Positions 1 through 7,011 are shown, counted from the stretch's first letter. The stretch: 18,424 bases of DNA from DATLFA01 sp039934635 (GCA_039934635.1 JBDTLT010000100.1:1-18424), one strand, 5' to 3'. A program made the numbers and translations. The notes: generated from the sequence alone by a model not told the origin.

Positions 1-1341
1 GACATCAAATTCGATGCCCGCAACATTCTCATCATGGGATGGACCGATACCACCGGTATCGAAACCGGTGACGACATCTTGTACGAGCGAGAAGACGCAA
101 AACTCGCCGACACCATGATGGTGGTGCGCATGGACCCCACGGCCGCCACTGCCGCCGTGCTGTCGATTCCCCGCGATCTCACCTTCGATGGCCGCAACAA
201 GATCAACGCCGCCATCGCATTCGGAGCCGATAACGCGGTCAAGAAGGTGTCGCAAGGCCTCGACATCGAGATCCACGATTTCGTCCAGATCAACCTCGCG
301 GGCTTCCGCAAGATCGTCGACTCGATCGATGGGGTGCCCGTGTACTTCCCCAACGCGGCGCGTGACCTCAATTCGTTCTTCTCGGCGCCCCAAGGGTGCA
401 ACATCTTGAATGGCACACAGGCGCTCAACTACGTGCGCTCTCGCTATTACCAGCAGAACATCAACGGCGCTTGGGTCGCGGACAACAAGAGCGACTATGG
501 CCGCGCCGAGCGTCAACGTGACTTCCTCATCCTCGCCTTGGAACGGGTGATTGCCAAAGGAGGGCGTAATCCGTCGACGATGCGCAACCTGATGAAGACG
601 GCGATCGACAGCAACTCCTTCGTCCTCGACCAGAATCTCACCCCGAACGATTTGCTCGATATCGGACGAGCCTTTGGCACGTTCGAACCCGAGGCGCTGC
701 AGCGGTACTCGCTGCCGACCTATGGCGACGCAGACGGGTATCTGCATCTCGACGCGAGCAAGTCGAACCAAGTGCTCGACGTCTTTCGCGGCAACGTCCC
801 CGACCTACAGCCATTTCAGGTGCCGTTGCGAGTGATCGACGCTCGCCCCCAGATCGCCGAACCGTTGCCGACCAAGCAACTCGCCGACGTGAAGTTCAAC
901 AGCGGCTCACCGCAGAAGTCGACCAGTGGGCCGGCCGCGCAGACCACGATTCACTTCACGTCCGACGAGCGCTTCGCCGCACTCCTGCTGGCCCGCTATC
1001 TCAACAAGATTCCTGCGTTCGAACAGATCCAAGGCTCCAAGGCCACACTGGGTAATGGCCAGACACTGCAACTCGTCGTCGGTGCGGATTGGGAGGGTGT
1101 GCGGGCGACGCCGCGGGGTGATGAAGACACCGCGCAGCTCAATCGGTTGGTCGACGAATCGGCCACCGGTCGCGTGTCCGCCTCGCCGGCCACGACGCTG
1201 AGCGCGCCGACGACGACGCGCTCGGGCAGCGCTGCCACAGTCACCACGACCACCGCCGCGGTGGCTCCAAACGTAATCGCCTCCGCGGGCGGCATCATCG
1301 GGCGGCCGCCCGACGGTGTGCCCTGCGTGCGCTACCAATAG
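1..1341 (+). CDS. LytR-CpsA-Psr (LCP) family cell-wall glycopolymer ligase, 5' truncated
   Basis: The reading frame is open from base 1 and ends at TAG 1339-1341, so the start and the expected N-terminal membrane anchor lie upstream of the window; 446 residues are visible. LCP hallmarks appear in order: NILIMG near the visible N-terminus, DTMMVVRMD, SIPRDL, KINAAIAFG, the YVRSR arginine motif, and D-x-GRAERQ about 20 residues after it. The arginines and aspartates of these motifs bind polyprenyl-pyrophosphate and Mg2+ in characterised LCP enzymes. A LytR_C-like domain follows (TIHFTSDERFAALLLARYLN to the VVGADW segment). The last ~65 residues are a low-complexity Thr/Ala/Ser tail. By family knowledge the protein acts outside the membrane, transferring a lipid-linked glycopolymer to peptidoglycan; the polymer here is unknown. 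An ATG at 34 sits inside the conserved NILIMG motif and is not the start. Confidence 0.9.
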   Translation, partial: DIKFDARNILIMGWTDTTGIETGDDILYEREDAKLADTMMVVRMDPTAATAAVLSIPRDLTFDGRNKINAAIAFGADNAVKKVSQGLDIEIHDFVQINLAGFRKIVDSIDGVPVYFPNAARDLNSFFSAPQGCNILNGTQALNYVRSRYYQQNINGAWVADNKSDYGRAERQRDFLILALERVIAKGGRNPSTMRNLMKTAIDSNSFVLDQNLTPNDLLDIGRAFGTFEPEALQRYSLPTYGDADGYLHLDASKSNQVLDVFRGNVPDLQPFQVPLRVIDARPQIAEPLPTKQLADVKFNSGSPQKSTSGPAAQTTIHFTSDERFAALLLARYLNKIPAFEQIQGSKATLGNGQTLQLVVGADWEGVRATPRGDEDTAQLNRLVDESATGRVSASPATTLSAPTTTRSGSAATVTTTTAAVAPNVIASAGGIIGRPPDGVPCVRYQ

Positions 1342-1342
1342 G

Positions 1343-1357
1343 CGAGCGCCGCGCTCG
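1343..1357. terminator. Possible bidirectional terminator between convergent genes
   Basis: The 26 bp between the LCP stop (1341) and the convergent DUF4118 stop (1368) contain CGAGCGC-C-GCGCTCG, a perfect palindrome centred on 1350. As RNA it could form a short GC stem (CGAGC/GCTCG). There is no T-tract, so a role in termination rests on position and symmetry only. Confidence 0.3.
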
Positions 1358-1367
1358 GCGCCAACGG

Positions 1368-2153
1368 CTATGACGCGGCCGGCATCGGCGCGAGATCGGC
1401 CAGACTCTCGCCGGACTGCTGCGCGATGGCGAGCGCGAGCAGCTCCATGAGCGTGAGTGCAAACAGCCGATCGTCGATATCGACTGCGCGGCGTGCGTGG
1501 CCCCGCAGCACGACTCGGCCGTGGGGTGCTTCCTCGGCGCCGACGCGGAGTTGCACTCCTTCTTTCGGAAGCGCGAATCCCGAGCCGACCCAGTGGTACA
1601 CGCGACCCTCGACGATGCCGCTTGCCGCGACTTTCGGTAGCGCACCGGAAGCAGAGATCGCGTCGGCGGGCTCGAACCACACATCGGTCGCGTCGAGCGC
1701 TTCGACCAGGTCGCGGCGCACCTCATCCCACACCTCCGCCAACGGCCGAGCCGCGGCTACACGCTGTGCGAGGTCGTGAAGTCGCTCCACCTCGACGCTT
1801 CGCGACGTCGCGACTTCTTTCGCCTTGCGCCGCCGATTCGCGACCTCACCAACGACGAGCCCGGATACGAACAACAGTGCAGCCGTGATCGCGTCGTTGC
1901 CGCGGTCGATGCGCAACGACTGATATGGCTTCGTGTGGAAGTAGTTGAACGACAGCGACGCGACGATCGCAACCGTGATGCCCGCGACCCGCCCACCGAC
2001 GATGCCGGCCACCACCACGATCGCCATCAGGATGAGCGCCACGTTGGCGTTGTCCAACTCGCCCCGCACGCCGACCAGCGCCGCGGCCACTGTCAAGGCG
2101 AGCAACGCCATGACCGCCGCAGTGGCCACGTCGAAATCCCGACCTCGGTTCAT
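1368..2153 (-). CDS. Orphan KdpD-like DUF4118 membrane protein with GAF-like C-terminus
   Basis: This 261-residue protein has about four membrane segments in residues 8-105. They match the KdpD membrane domain (DUF4118): the ANVALILMAIVVVAG helix, then a helix ending FNYFHTKPYQSLRI, then the ITAALLFVSGLVVGEVANRRR helix. A helical linker follows, then a ~140-residue soluble part resembling a degenerate GAF sensor (DVWFEPADAI, GRVVLRGHARR, ALTLMELLALAIAQQ). No histidine-kinase phosphoacceptor or ATPase domain is present, and neither are the N-terminal KdpD/Usp domains. KdpD senses K+ status, so a sensory or modulatory role beside the KimA-like transporter is inferred. The gene is divergent from that transporter. 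The ATG at 2153 lacks a clear Shine-Dalgarno; a GATACT hexamer 7 nt upstream on the minus strand suggests a leaderless start. Confidence 0.8.
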   Translation of the reverse strand: MNRGRDFDVATAAVMALLALTVAAALVGVRGELDNANVALILMAIVVVAGIVGGRVAGITVAIVASLSFNYFHTKPYQSLRIDRGNDAITAALLFVSGLVVGEVANRRRKAKEVATSRSVEVERLHDLAQRVAAARPLAEVWDEVRRDLVEALDATDVWFEPADAISASGALPKVAASGIVEGRVYHWVGSGFALPKEGVQLRVGAEEAPHGRVVLRGHARRAVDIDDRLFALTLMELLALAIAQQSGESLADLAPMPAAS

Positions 2154-2189
2154 GGGTCGAGTATCAAGCCGCGCCCCCCTCCCCGGAAG

Positions 2190-2232
2190 CGTCTTAGCGA
2201 CTTCTTAATGCCTTGGACCGCTTTCTTAGCGC
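2190..2232. promoter_or_regulatory. Phased TCTTA direct repeats, candidate response-regulator operator
   Basis: Three related 11-mers lie in the 164-bp divergent intergenic region (2154-2317): CGTCTTAGCGA (2190-2200), CTTCTTAATGC (2201-2211) and TTTCTTAGCGC (2222-2232). The TCTTA cores start at 2192, 2203 and 2224, which is 11 and 21 bp apart and close to one and two helical turns. AT-rich direct repeats with ~11-bp periodicity are typical sites of OmpR/PhoB/KdpE-type regulators. No regulator gene is present in the window, so the binding protein is inferred. Confidence 0.45.
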
Positions 2233-2257
2233 GTTGCAAACGGAGGAAGCCCCGGCC

Positions 2258-2275
2258 GCTCGGTAGGTTCCGAGC
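2258..2275 (+). promoter_or_regulatory. Leader hairpin upstream of kimA-like gene
   Basis: GCTCGG-TAGGTT-CCGAGC is a perfect 6-bp stem with a 6-nt loop, 43-60 nt upstream of the transporter start. The loop hexamer TAGGTT also fits an actinobacterial TANNNT -10 element, so this could be promoter rather than RNA structure. The two readings are mutually exclusive in function. Confidence 0.3.
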
Positions 2276-2282
2276 TGGGAGA

Positions 2283-2311
2283 ACGCGACCATTCGCGTCG
2301 CGACGAGGTGA
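2283..2311 (+). promoter_or_regulatory. Hairpin plus ribosome binding site before kimA-like gene
   Basis: ACGCGA (2283-2288) and TCGCGT (2293-2298) form a 6-bp stem over CCAT. An alternative stem pairs CGCGAC (2284-2289) with GTCGCG (2297-2302). AGGTGA at 2306-2311 is a good Shine-Dalgarno 6 nt before the TTG at 2318 and decides that start. The alternative stem ends only 3 nt before the Shine-Dalgarno, so it could affect its accessibility. Confidence 0.45.
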
Positions 2312-2317
2312 GACACG

Positions 2318-4273
2318 TTGTTGCATTCGCTGAAGCGCATCGTCATCGGCAAGCCGTTGCCGTCGAACGAAGAGCAGCATCAACGACTCACCAAGCGGGT
2401 GGGGCTGGCGGTGTTTGCCTCAGATGCAATCTCGTCCACCGCATACGCCACAGAAGAGATCTTGTTCGTTCTCTTTCCGGTCGCGGGCTTCGTATCGCTG
2501 AAGTATCTGGTGCCGTTGGCATGGATCGTCGTGTTGTTGCTGGCGATCGTCGCCACCAGCTACCGGCAGACGATCAAAGCGTATCCATCGGGCGGTGGCA
2601 GCTATGTTGTTGCCCGCGAGAATCTCGGCGTATGGCCTTCACTCGTTGCCGGCTCGTCGTTGCTCGTCGACTACGTGTTGACCGTCGCCGTTTCGGTGTC
2701 GGCCGGCGTCGCGGCGATCACCTCAGCGGTCGACGGCTTGGCCAGCTCCCGAGTCCTCTTGTGCATCGTCGCGATCGCGATTATCGCAATCGCAAACCTG
2801 CGAGGTGTGAAGGAATCGGGTCGGGTGTTCGCGATACCGACGTACGCCTACATCATCTCGCTCGTCGTACTTCTCGCGGTTGGCCTCTCGAAGACCTTCT
2901 TCGGTGATCTGGGACGTATTCCCGTCGACCCCGAGCGTCTCCAAGAGATCAGCAAGGATGCCGCGTTCGCTCAGGGTGCGTCATTGTTCTTGTTGATGCG
3001 GGCCTTCTCCTCTGGCGCGGTCGCGTTGACCGGTGTCGAAGCGATCTCCAACGGTGTGAGCGCATTCAAGAAGCCCGAATCGAAGAATGCGTCGACCACG
3101 CTCGTGTGGATGGCCGCCATCCTCGGCTCGATGTTCTTCGGCGTGTCGGTGCTGGCTCATCGCCTGCATCCGATCCCATCGGAGCACGAGACGGTGCTGT
3201 CACAGGTCGCCCGCCAGGTCTATGGCGGGTCGGGCGTCATGTATTGGATCATGCAGGTCACGACCTTCGCCATCTTGATCCTCGCCGCCAACACGGCGTT
3301 CGCCGATTTCCCCCGGCTGTCGTCGATCCTCGCGAAAGACCGCTACCTTCCCCGCCAGTTCGCCAACCGCGGCGACCGGCTGGTGTTCTCCAACGGCGTG
3401 CTGATCCTGGCGGTGTTCGCCGGGCTGTTGATCATCGCTTTCGGTGGTAAGACCAACGCGCTGATTCCGCTCTACGCGGTCGGTGTGTTCGTGGCCTTCA
3501 CACTGTCCCAGGCGGGCATGGTGGTGCACCATCGACGACTGCGTGAACCGGCGTGGCAGCGGGGCGCGGTCATCAACGCGGTCGGTTGCGTCGCGACCTT
3601 CGTCGTGGCGATCATCATCATGGCCACCAAGTTCACCAAGGGTGCGTGGGTGCCGATGGTGGTCATCCCCATGGTCATGGTGCTGTTGCACTCGACGCAT
3701 CGCCACTATCAGCGCGTGGCCAACCTGTTGCGCATCCAAAGTGACTTCAACCCGATTCAACGCAAGAACACTGTCGTCGTGTTGGTGTCCGGAGTGCACC
3801 GATCGAGCATGCAAGCGATGGCGTTCGCCAAGTCCATGCATCCCGACCGCCTCGTATGCGCAACTGCATGCGACGAGGATCAGGCGGCGTTCTTGATGTC
3901 CGAATGGGAGCGTTTCGAAGTTTCGCGCAAGCTCGATGTCGAGCTCACCGTCATCGACTCGCCCTATCGCGAGGTGACGCGCCCGCTGCTGGCCTTCCTC
4001 GACGAACTCCGTGCGCAACATCCGAACGACAACACGACGGTGATCCTGCCCGAGTTGGTCGTCGACCGATGGTGGGAACAGCTGCTGCACAACCAGAGCG
4101 CGCTCGCGCTCAAGGCGCGCTTGTTGTTCCGCCCGCGCACGATTGTCGTCTCGGTGCCGCTGCATCTCAACCCGAGCTATCACGAAGTCGAAGCGGGCTC
4201 CTTCGTCCTCGACTGTCAAGACCTGCCCGAGACGATCACCGATATTGCCGTCGCGGTCGAACGCGGCGGATGA
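2318..4273 (+). CDS. kimA: KimA-like APC-superfamily potassium importer
   Basis: This 651-residue permease has about 12 membrane segments in residues 30-455 and a soluble Usp-like C-terminal domain (about 475-610). It closely resembles Bacillus KimA (YdaO), a high-affinity K+/H+ symporter regulated by c-di-AMP: the N-terminus HSLKRIVIGKPLPSNEEQ, FASDAISSTAYATEEI, AYPSGGGSYVVARENLG, LLVDYVLTVAVSVSAG, FSSGAVALTGVEAISN and LHNQSALALKARLLF all have counterparts as I recall that sequence. Asp36 and Tyr43 fall at the positions of the KimA residues tied to ion coupling (from memory). The start is TTG 2318, supported by AGGTGA at 2306-2311; TTG 2321 is the alternative. It is followed 15 bp later by a DUF4118 gene, probably co-transcribed, and is divergent from another. 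Generic annotation would be APC-family permease; the KimA assignment rests on full-length motif order including the C-terminal domain. Confidence 0.85.
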   Translation: MLHSLKRIVIGKPLPSNEEQHQRLTKRVGLAVFASDAISSTAYATEEILFVLFPVAGFVSLKYLVPLAWIVVLLLAIVATSYRQTIKAYPSGGGSYVVARENLGVWPSLVAGSSLLVDYVLTVAVSVSAGVAAITSAVDGLASSRVLLCIVAIAIIAIANLRGVKESGRVFAIPTYAYIISLVVLLAVGLSKTFFGDLGRIPVDPERLQEISKDAAFAQGASLFLLMRAFSSGAVALTGVEAISNGVSAFKKPESKNASTTLVWMAAILGSMFFGVSVLAHRLHPIPSEHETVLSQVARQVYGGSGVMYWIMQVTTFAILILAANTAFADFPRLSSILAKDRYLPRQFANRGDRLVFSNGVLILAVFAGLLIIAFGGKTNALIPLYAVGVFVAFTLSQAGMVVHHRRLREPAWQRGAVINAVGCVATFVVAIIIMATKFTKGAWVPMVVIPMVMVLLHSTHRHYQRVANLLRIQSDFNPIQRKNTVVVLVSGVHRSSMQAMAFAKSMHPDRLVCATACDEDQAAFLMSEWERFEVSRKLDVELTVIDSPYREVTRPLLAFLDELRAQHPNDNTTVILPELVVDRWWEQLLHNQSALALKARLLFRPRTIVVSVPLHLNPSYHEVEAGSFVLDCQDLPETITDIAVAVERGG

Positions 4274-4288
4274 GCAGGGGGCGACGAC

Positions 4289-5122
4289 ATGGTGACATCG
4301 ATGTGGTCGACATGGCAGCGGGAACGCCGGCGTGAGCTGCCGTTCGAACCGACAGAACGGCAGCCACTCGGCGCGGTGCGCACGCGACTCGCGTACGTCG
4401 CGGCAATCGTCGCGCCGCTCGCCGTCGGCGCGTTGATGATTCCGTTGCGCGACGAGCTCGACCAGAGCACGGCGCTGATCCTCGTCGTGCCGGTTCTGCT
4501 GGTGGCGTTGGCCGGCGGCATCGGACCCGCCCTGTTGGCCGCCTTGTCGGCCACGGTCACCTTCGACGTGTTGTTGACGCGGCCCTACTTCGGCTTCGCC
4601 ATCCACGGAGGCGACGATGTCGTTGCGGCCGTGACACTGCTCGTCGTCGGCGCGATCGTCGGCACAGTGGCCTCACGGTTGGCGCGCGTCGACACGCGGG
4701 CGGGCGCGCGTCGGCGCACGATCGGCCAGTTCACCTCGTTCGTGCATACCGTCGCGGACGGCGGGGCCGACGACCAGACGATCATCGGCGCCGCGGCGTC
4801 GGCGGTCGCTGACATCCTCGGGCTCGCCGGCTGTGAATGGCGTACCGGCAAAGCGCCGACCACGGCGCCGATGATCCTTCCCGACGGCCAGCTGATGGCC
4901 TACCTCAGCGACCTGTCAGAAGACCGCGCGCAGTTGCCGGACCACACCGAGTTGCCCGTTGCGACCGATGACAGCGACCTCGGGCGATTTGTCTTGCATC
5001 CGACCCGGGGCCATGACGTCTCGATCGAAGAACGGCGCGCCGCGGTCGCCGTCGCGCAACTTCTCGCCCATGAGCTCACTCTCCGAACCGCCCGGCGCGA
5101 TGGCGTAGCGGTGACGGGTTGA
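4289..5122 (+). CDS. Second orphan KdpD-like DUF4118 membrane protein
   Basis: This 277-residue protein has about four membrane helices in residues 33-135 in the KdpD DUF4118 pattern: AYVAAIVAPLAVGAL, TALILVVPVLLVALAGGIGP, the VTFDVLLTRPYFGFAI turn, and VVAAVTLLVVGAIVGTVASRLARV. The remainder (about 140-277) is a GAF-like soluble domain ending in LLAHELTLRTARRD. As in the protein at 1368-2153 there is no kinase domain, and the two proteins share architecture but differ clearly in sequence, so they are probably paralogues. AGGGGG (4276-4281) sits 7 nt before the ATG. The 15-bp gap from the KimA-like gene implies one operon. A role as a K+-status sensor or accessory subunit of the transporter is inferred from linkage. 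Confidence 0.8.
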   Translation: MVTSMWSTWQRERRRELPFEPTERQPLGAVRTRLAYVAAIVAPLAVGALMIPLRDELDQSTALILVVPVLLVALAGGIGPALLAALSATVTFDVLLTRPYFGFAIHGGDDVVAAVTLLVVGAIVGTVASRLARVDTRAGARRRTIGQFTSFVHTVADGGADDQTIIGAAASAVADILGLAGCEWRTGKAPTTAPMILPDGQLMAYLSDLSEDRAQLPDHTELPVATDDSDLGRFVLHPTRGHDVSIEERRAAVAVAQLLAHELTLRTARRDGVAVTG

Positions 5123-5155
5123 TCCGGGCGAGAACGCGTCTGCGCAATTTGTAGG

Positions 5156-5161
5156 TAGCTT
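5156..5161 (+). promoter_or_regulatory. Possible -10 element for the frame at 5172
   Basis: TAGCTT fits TANNNT and lies 10 nt before the GTG at 5172, with no Shine-Dalgarno in between. This gives weak support for a leaderless transcript in the 49-bp gap after the DUF4118 gene. Confidence 0.25.
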
Positions 5162-5171
5162 CCCGCCCGTC

Positions 5172-5465
5172 GTGTCGACGAAGCGGCCACGGTATGAGGT
5201 CGAGCCGGCAACGCCGCCCCGCGAAGTTGTCTACCTGCAACAGATCGACCGGATATCGCTGAGTTTCAGCTTGTTCCTGACGGTATTGTGTCTCGCCACA
5301 CTGGGATTGATCGTCGCAATTCCGTGCGGCGTGCTCGTCGGAGCGTTCATTTGGCGACGCGTCGCCGAGGGATCCGCGACGCTCGGCCACGTGGGTTGCC
5401 TGCCGCGATCCCGGCACGCCGCGCCCCGAGTGGAGATGCGATGGCCGAAGCAGACGTATCCTGAT
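5172..5465 (+). CDS. Possible small membrane protein, 3' end unresolved
   Basis: From GTG 5172 the frame gives a charged N-terminus (STKRPRYEVEPATPPREVVY) and then a convincing hydrophobic stretch in residues 28-62 (SLSFSLFLTVLCLATLGLIV, then the ending GVLVGAFIWRR), enough for one or two membrane helices. After about residue 70 the composition stops looking protein-like. The frame has no stop until 6098, running 633 bp antisense through the phosphotransferase gene, which is the real gene there. The end given is only where the antisense gene begins, not a stop codon. Either this is a remnant or frameshifted small membrane protein, or an assembly error hides its stop near 5350-5460. No family is recognised. 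Confidence 0.3.
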
Positions 5466-6914
5466 TCAGTTGTCGTCGCTGAGCGTCTGCAATCGGCGGT
5501 GGCGCACGACGAGCGAATCAGCAGGACCGAGCGTCATGTGCAGGCGTTGCAGGCGTGCCGCGAAGAGTCGAAGCAATGCGATCTCGTGCTCGCTGGCGGC
5601 CGCGTCGATGAAGTCGAGCAACGCCGCGTCGGCCTGAGCGTCGTCTGCGAGCCCCTTCTGCACGAGTTGCGCAATGTCGGCGCGGTTGTCGGCGTCGACC
5701 GTCGCACCGATCTCGTCGACGCGCTGCAGGTGACGGGCGAGGCGATACGCGCACCGCGCGCGCCAGCCGATGAACTCGTCCGCCGGGCTCGATGCAGTGT
5801 TGCGTTCCGCGATATTCGGGTCGACGACGATGCCATAGCGCGTGAGATCTTTCTTGGGTTCGCTGCGGGCCAGCGTGCGCGTCGACGTCACGAGATGACG
5901 AAGCCGCGTGTGATAGGTCGACGGTGCCGCGACGGGCACGGCGACGTCGTCGAGCTCGACGCGCAACAACTCGGCCATGACGTCGAGCGCGTAGCGAGCG
6001 CTGTCGATGTACCAAGTGAGGTGAGTGACGTAGTCGCTCTCGGGGTCGGGGTCGATGAGCACGGGGAACTGCAGCATCAACGTCACCGTGAGTTGTGAGA
6101 TCTCGAAGTAGTGCAGTGCCTCGAGGTCGATGGGCTCGCCCATGAGCCGTTCGTATTCGGCGAAGGTGACGCGGAGATCACCGAGCGGCTCGATGCTGTC
6201 GCGGGTGCGCATCGCGGCGAGATCCATGTAGGCATCGCCGACGTGCGCCAACTCGAAGTCGATCAACGCGGTGAGCTCTCCGTCGTGTTGCAAGAATTGC
6301 GCAGAATCCCACGTGACGAACGCCGGTCGGGTGCGCTCGGGAATGTGGCGCCAGAGCCATGATCGCAAGAACTCGATCAGCGGATCGCGGCGCCCGAGCG
6401 CGAGATACTTGGACTCGACATTGCGGAAGACCTCGCTCATCGCGGTGTCGGTCGAGTTGTCGGGCACGCGAAACCCTGCCTCGCGTAGGCGTTGGGCATC
6501 GATGCGATGAACGCGCCCGAGGTAGCCGAGGTACGTCGTCATCAGCGCGCGGCGGGTGGCGTCGTCGCGGGCGAGTGCCAAGCCCTGCTGACCGGGCACA
6601 CGCGCCATGATGAGTGTGCGCACCGGCCCATCGGCCAACCCGTACACGTGCGGCACCGGCACGCCCGCCACCTCGAGCAGGTGATGAACCCGCGCTTCGT
6701 GCTCGAGATCGAACGGCGAGGCGAAATCGGGGCCGCGCTCACCCCGGGCGTACAGCTCGATGTCCGTACCGTCGCGGTGCACCGTGAGATACCAACCGGC
6801 GCGCCAGCGCGGGATGCGTTCGATCGCGGTGACGGTGCCGCCGAGTTCACGCTCTACGAACTGCACGACATGGGTGGCCCCGGCTTCGGCCGCGACTTGC
6901 TCGACATCGGACAT
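5466..6914 (-). CDS. APH-family phosphotransferase-like protein with atypical catalytic loop
   Basis: This 482-residue protein has a kinase-like fold of the aminoglycoside phosphotransferase / choline kinase type in residues 15-300: the N-lobe LYARGERGP, EHEARVHHLLEVAGVPVPHVYG and TLIMARVPGQQG (hinge), LGRVHRID, and the C-lobe LTALIDFELAHVGDAYMDLAAM. Asp219 of IDFE corresponds to the metal-binding Asp. The Brenner loop, normally HxDxxxxN, reads TWDSAQFL (201-208): Asp203 is kept, His is replaced by Thr, and the loop is about two residues shorter with Gln206 probably replacing Asn. Residues 300-482 form an extra, mostly helical region I do not recognise. Real substrates in this broad family range from antibiotics to sugars and acyl-CoA-related metabolites; there is no reason to call this a resistance gene. 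A minus-strand TAGCGT 6 nt before the ATG suggests a leaderless transcript. Confidence 0.8.
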   Translation of the reverse strand: MSDVEQVAAEAGATHVVQFVERELGGTVTAIERIPRWRAGWYLTVHRDGTDIELYARGERGPDFASPFDLEHEARVHHLLEVAGVPVPHVYGLADGPVRTLIMARVPGQQGLALARDDATRRALMTTYLGYLGRVHRIDAQRLREAGFRVPDNSTDTAMSEVFRNVESKYLALGRRDPLIEFLRSWLWRHIPERTRPAFVTWDSAQFLQHDGELTALIDFELAHVGDAYMDLAAMRTRDSIEPLGDLRVTFAEYERLMGEPIDLEALHYFEISQLTVTLMLQFPVLIDPDPESDYVTHLTWYIDSARYALDVMAELLRVELDDVAVPVAAPSTYHTRLRHLVTSTRTLARSEPKKDLTRYGIVVDPNIAERNTASSPADEFIGWRARCAYRLARHLQRVDEIGATVDADNRADIAQLVQKGLADDAQADAALLDFIDAAASEHEIALLRLFAARLQRLHMTLGPADSLVVRHRRLQTLSDDN

Positions 6915-6920
6915 CCCGCG

Positions 6921-6926
6921 ACGCTA
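6921..6926 (-). promoter_or_regulatory. -10 element of the phosphotransferase gene
   Basis: The minus strand reads TAGCGT, matching TANNNT, with 6 nt to the ATG at 6914. The region between has no Shine-Dalgarno, so the mRNA probably begins at or next to the start codon. The same hexamer occurs before the minus-strand GTG at 8945. Confidence 0.4.
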
Positions 6927-6943
6927 ACTCACCCGCGCCATCC

Positions 6944-6996
6944 CCGTTCTGGCTGTCGAACGTGGGCTGACAGCCCACATTCGACAGCGAGAACGG
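6944..6996. terminator. 53-bp near-perfect palindrome, probable terminator of the lipoprotein gene
   Basis: The sequence is symmetric about A6970 with only two mismatched pairs (G6951/G6989 and C6961/A6979). Arm blocks are CCGTTCT, GCTGTCGAA and GTGGGCTG on the left, mirrored by CAGCCCAC, TTCGACAGC and AGAACGG. It starts 16 bp past the stop of the minus-strand lipoprotein gene and ends about 18 bp before the phosphotransferase promoter, so it would insulate the two genes. No U-tract follows on either strand. A repetitive extragenic palindrome is the alternative reading. Confidence 0.6.
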
Positions 6997-7011
6997 AAGT
7001 AGGTGCTCGGA

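Noticed and set aside
907..1680. Long minus-strand Arg-rich frame across the LCP 3' end and the first DUF4118 gene
   Set aside because: Arg-rich, low-complexity translation with no motif; it is a shadow of two well-supported genes in other frames, common in high-GC DNA.
2154..2317. A ydaO-type c-di-AMP riboswitch in the leader of the KimA-like gene
   Set aside because: Context invites it, and CGGTAGG (2261-2267) and CGGAGGAA (2241-2248) resemble fragments of that motif. However, the conserved internal blocks (GGGGTGAATC-like and GTAGGG-like) and the long pairing architecture are absent, and the space is tight. A covariance-model search would settle it.
3200..4606. 468-codon minus-strand frame antisense to the KimA-like gene
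   Set aside because: The His/Gln/Arg/Asp-rich translation is what the reverse complement of a hydrophobic permease in GC-rich DNA gives. The sense gene is unambiguous.
5076..5417. Minus-strand 113-codon frame in the gap after the second DUF4118 gene
   Set aside because: Composition is Arg/Gln/Asp-rich without hydrophobic core, whereas the opposite strand encodes a clear membrane helix.
5466..6914. Antibiotic resistance (aminoglycoside phosphotransferase) call
   Set aside because: Only the broad kinase fold matches. The catalytic loop is altered and the protein is much longer than known APH enzymes, so a resistance role is unsupported.
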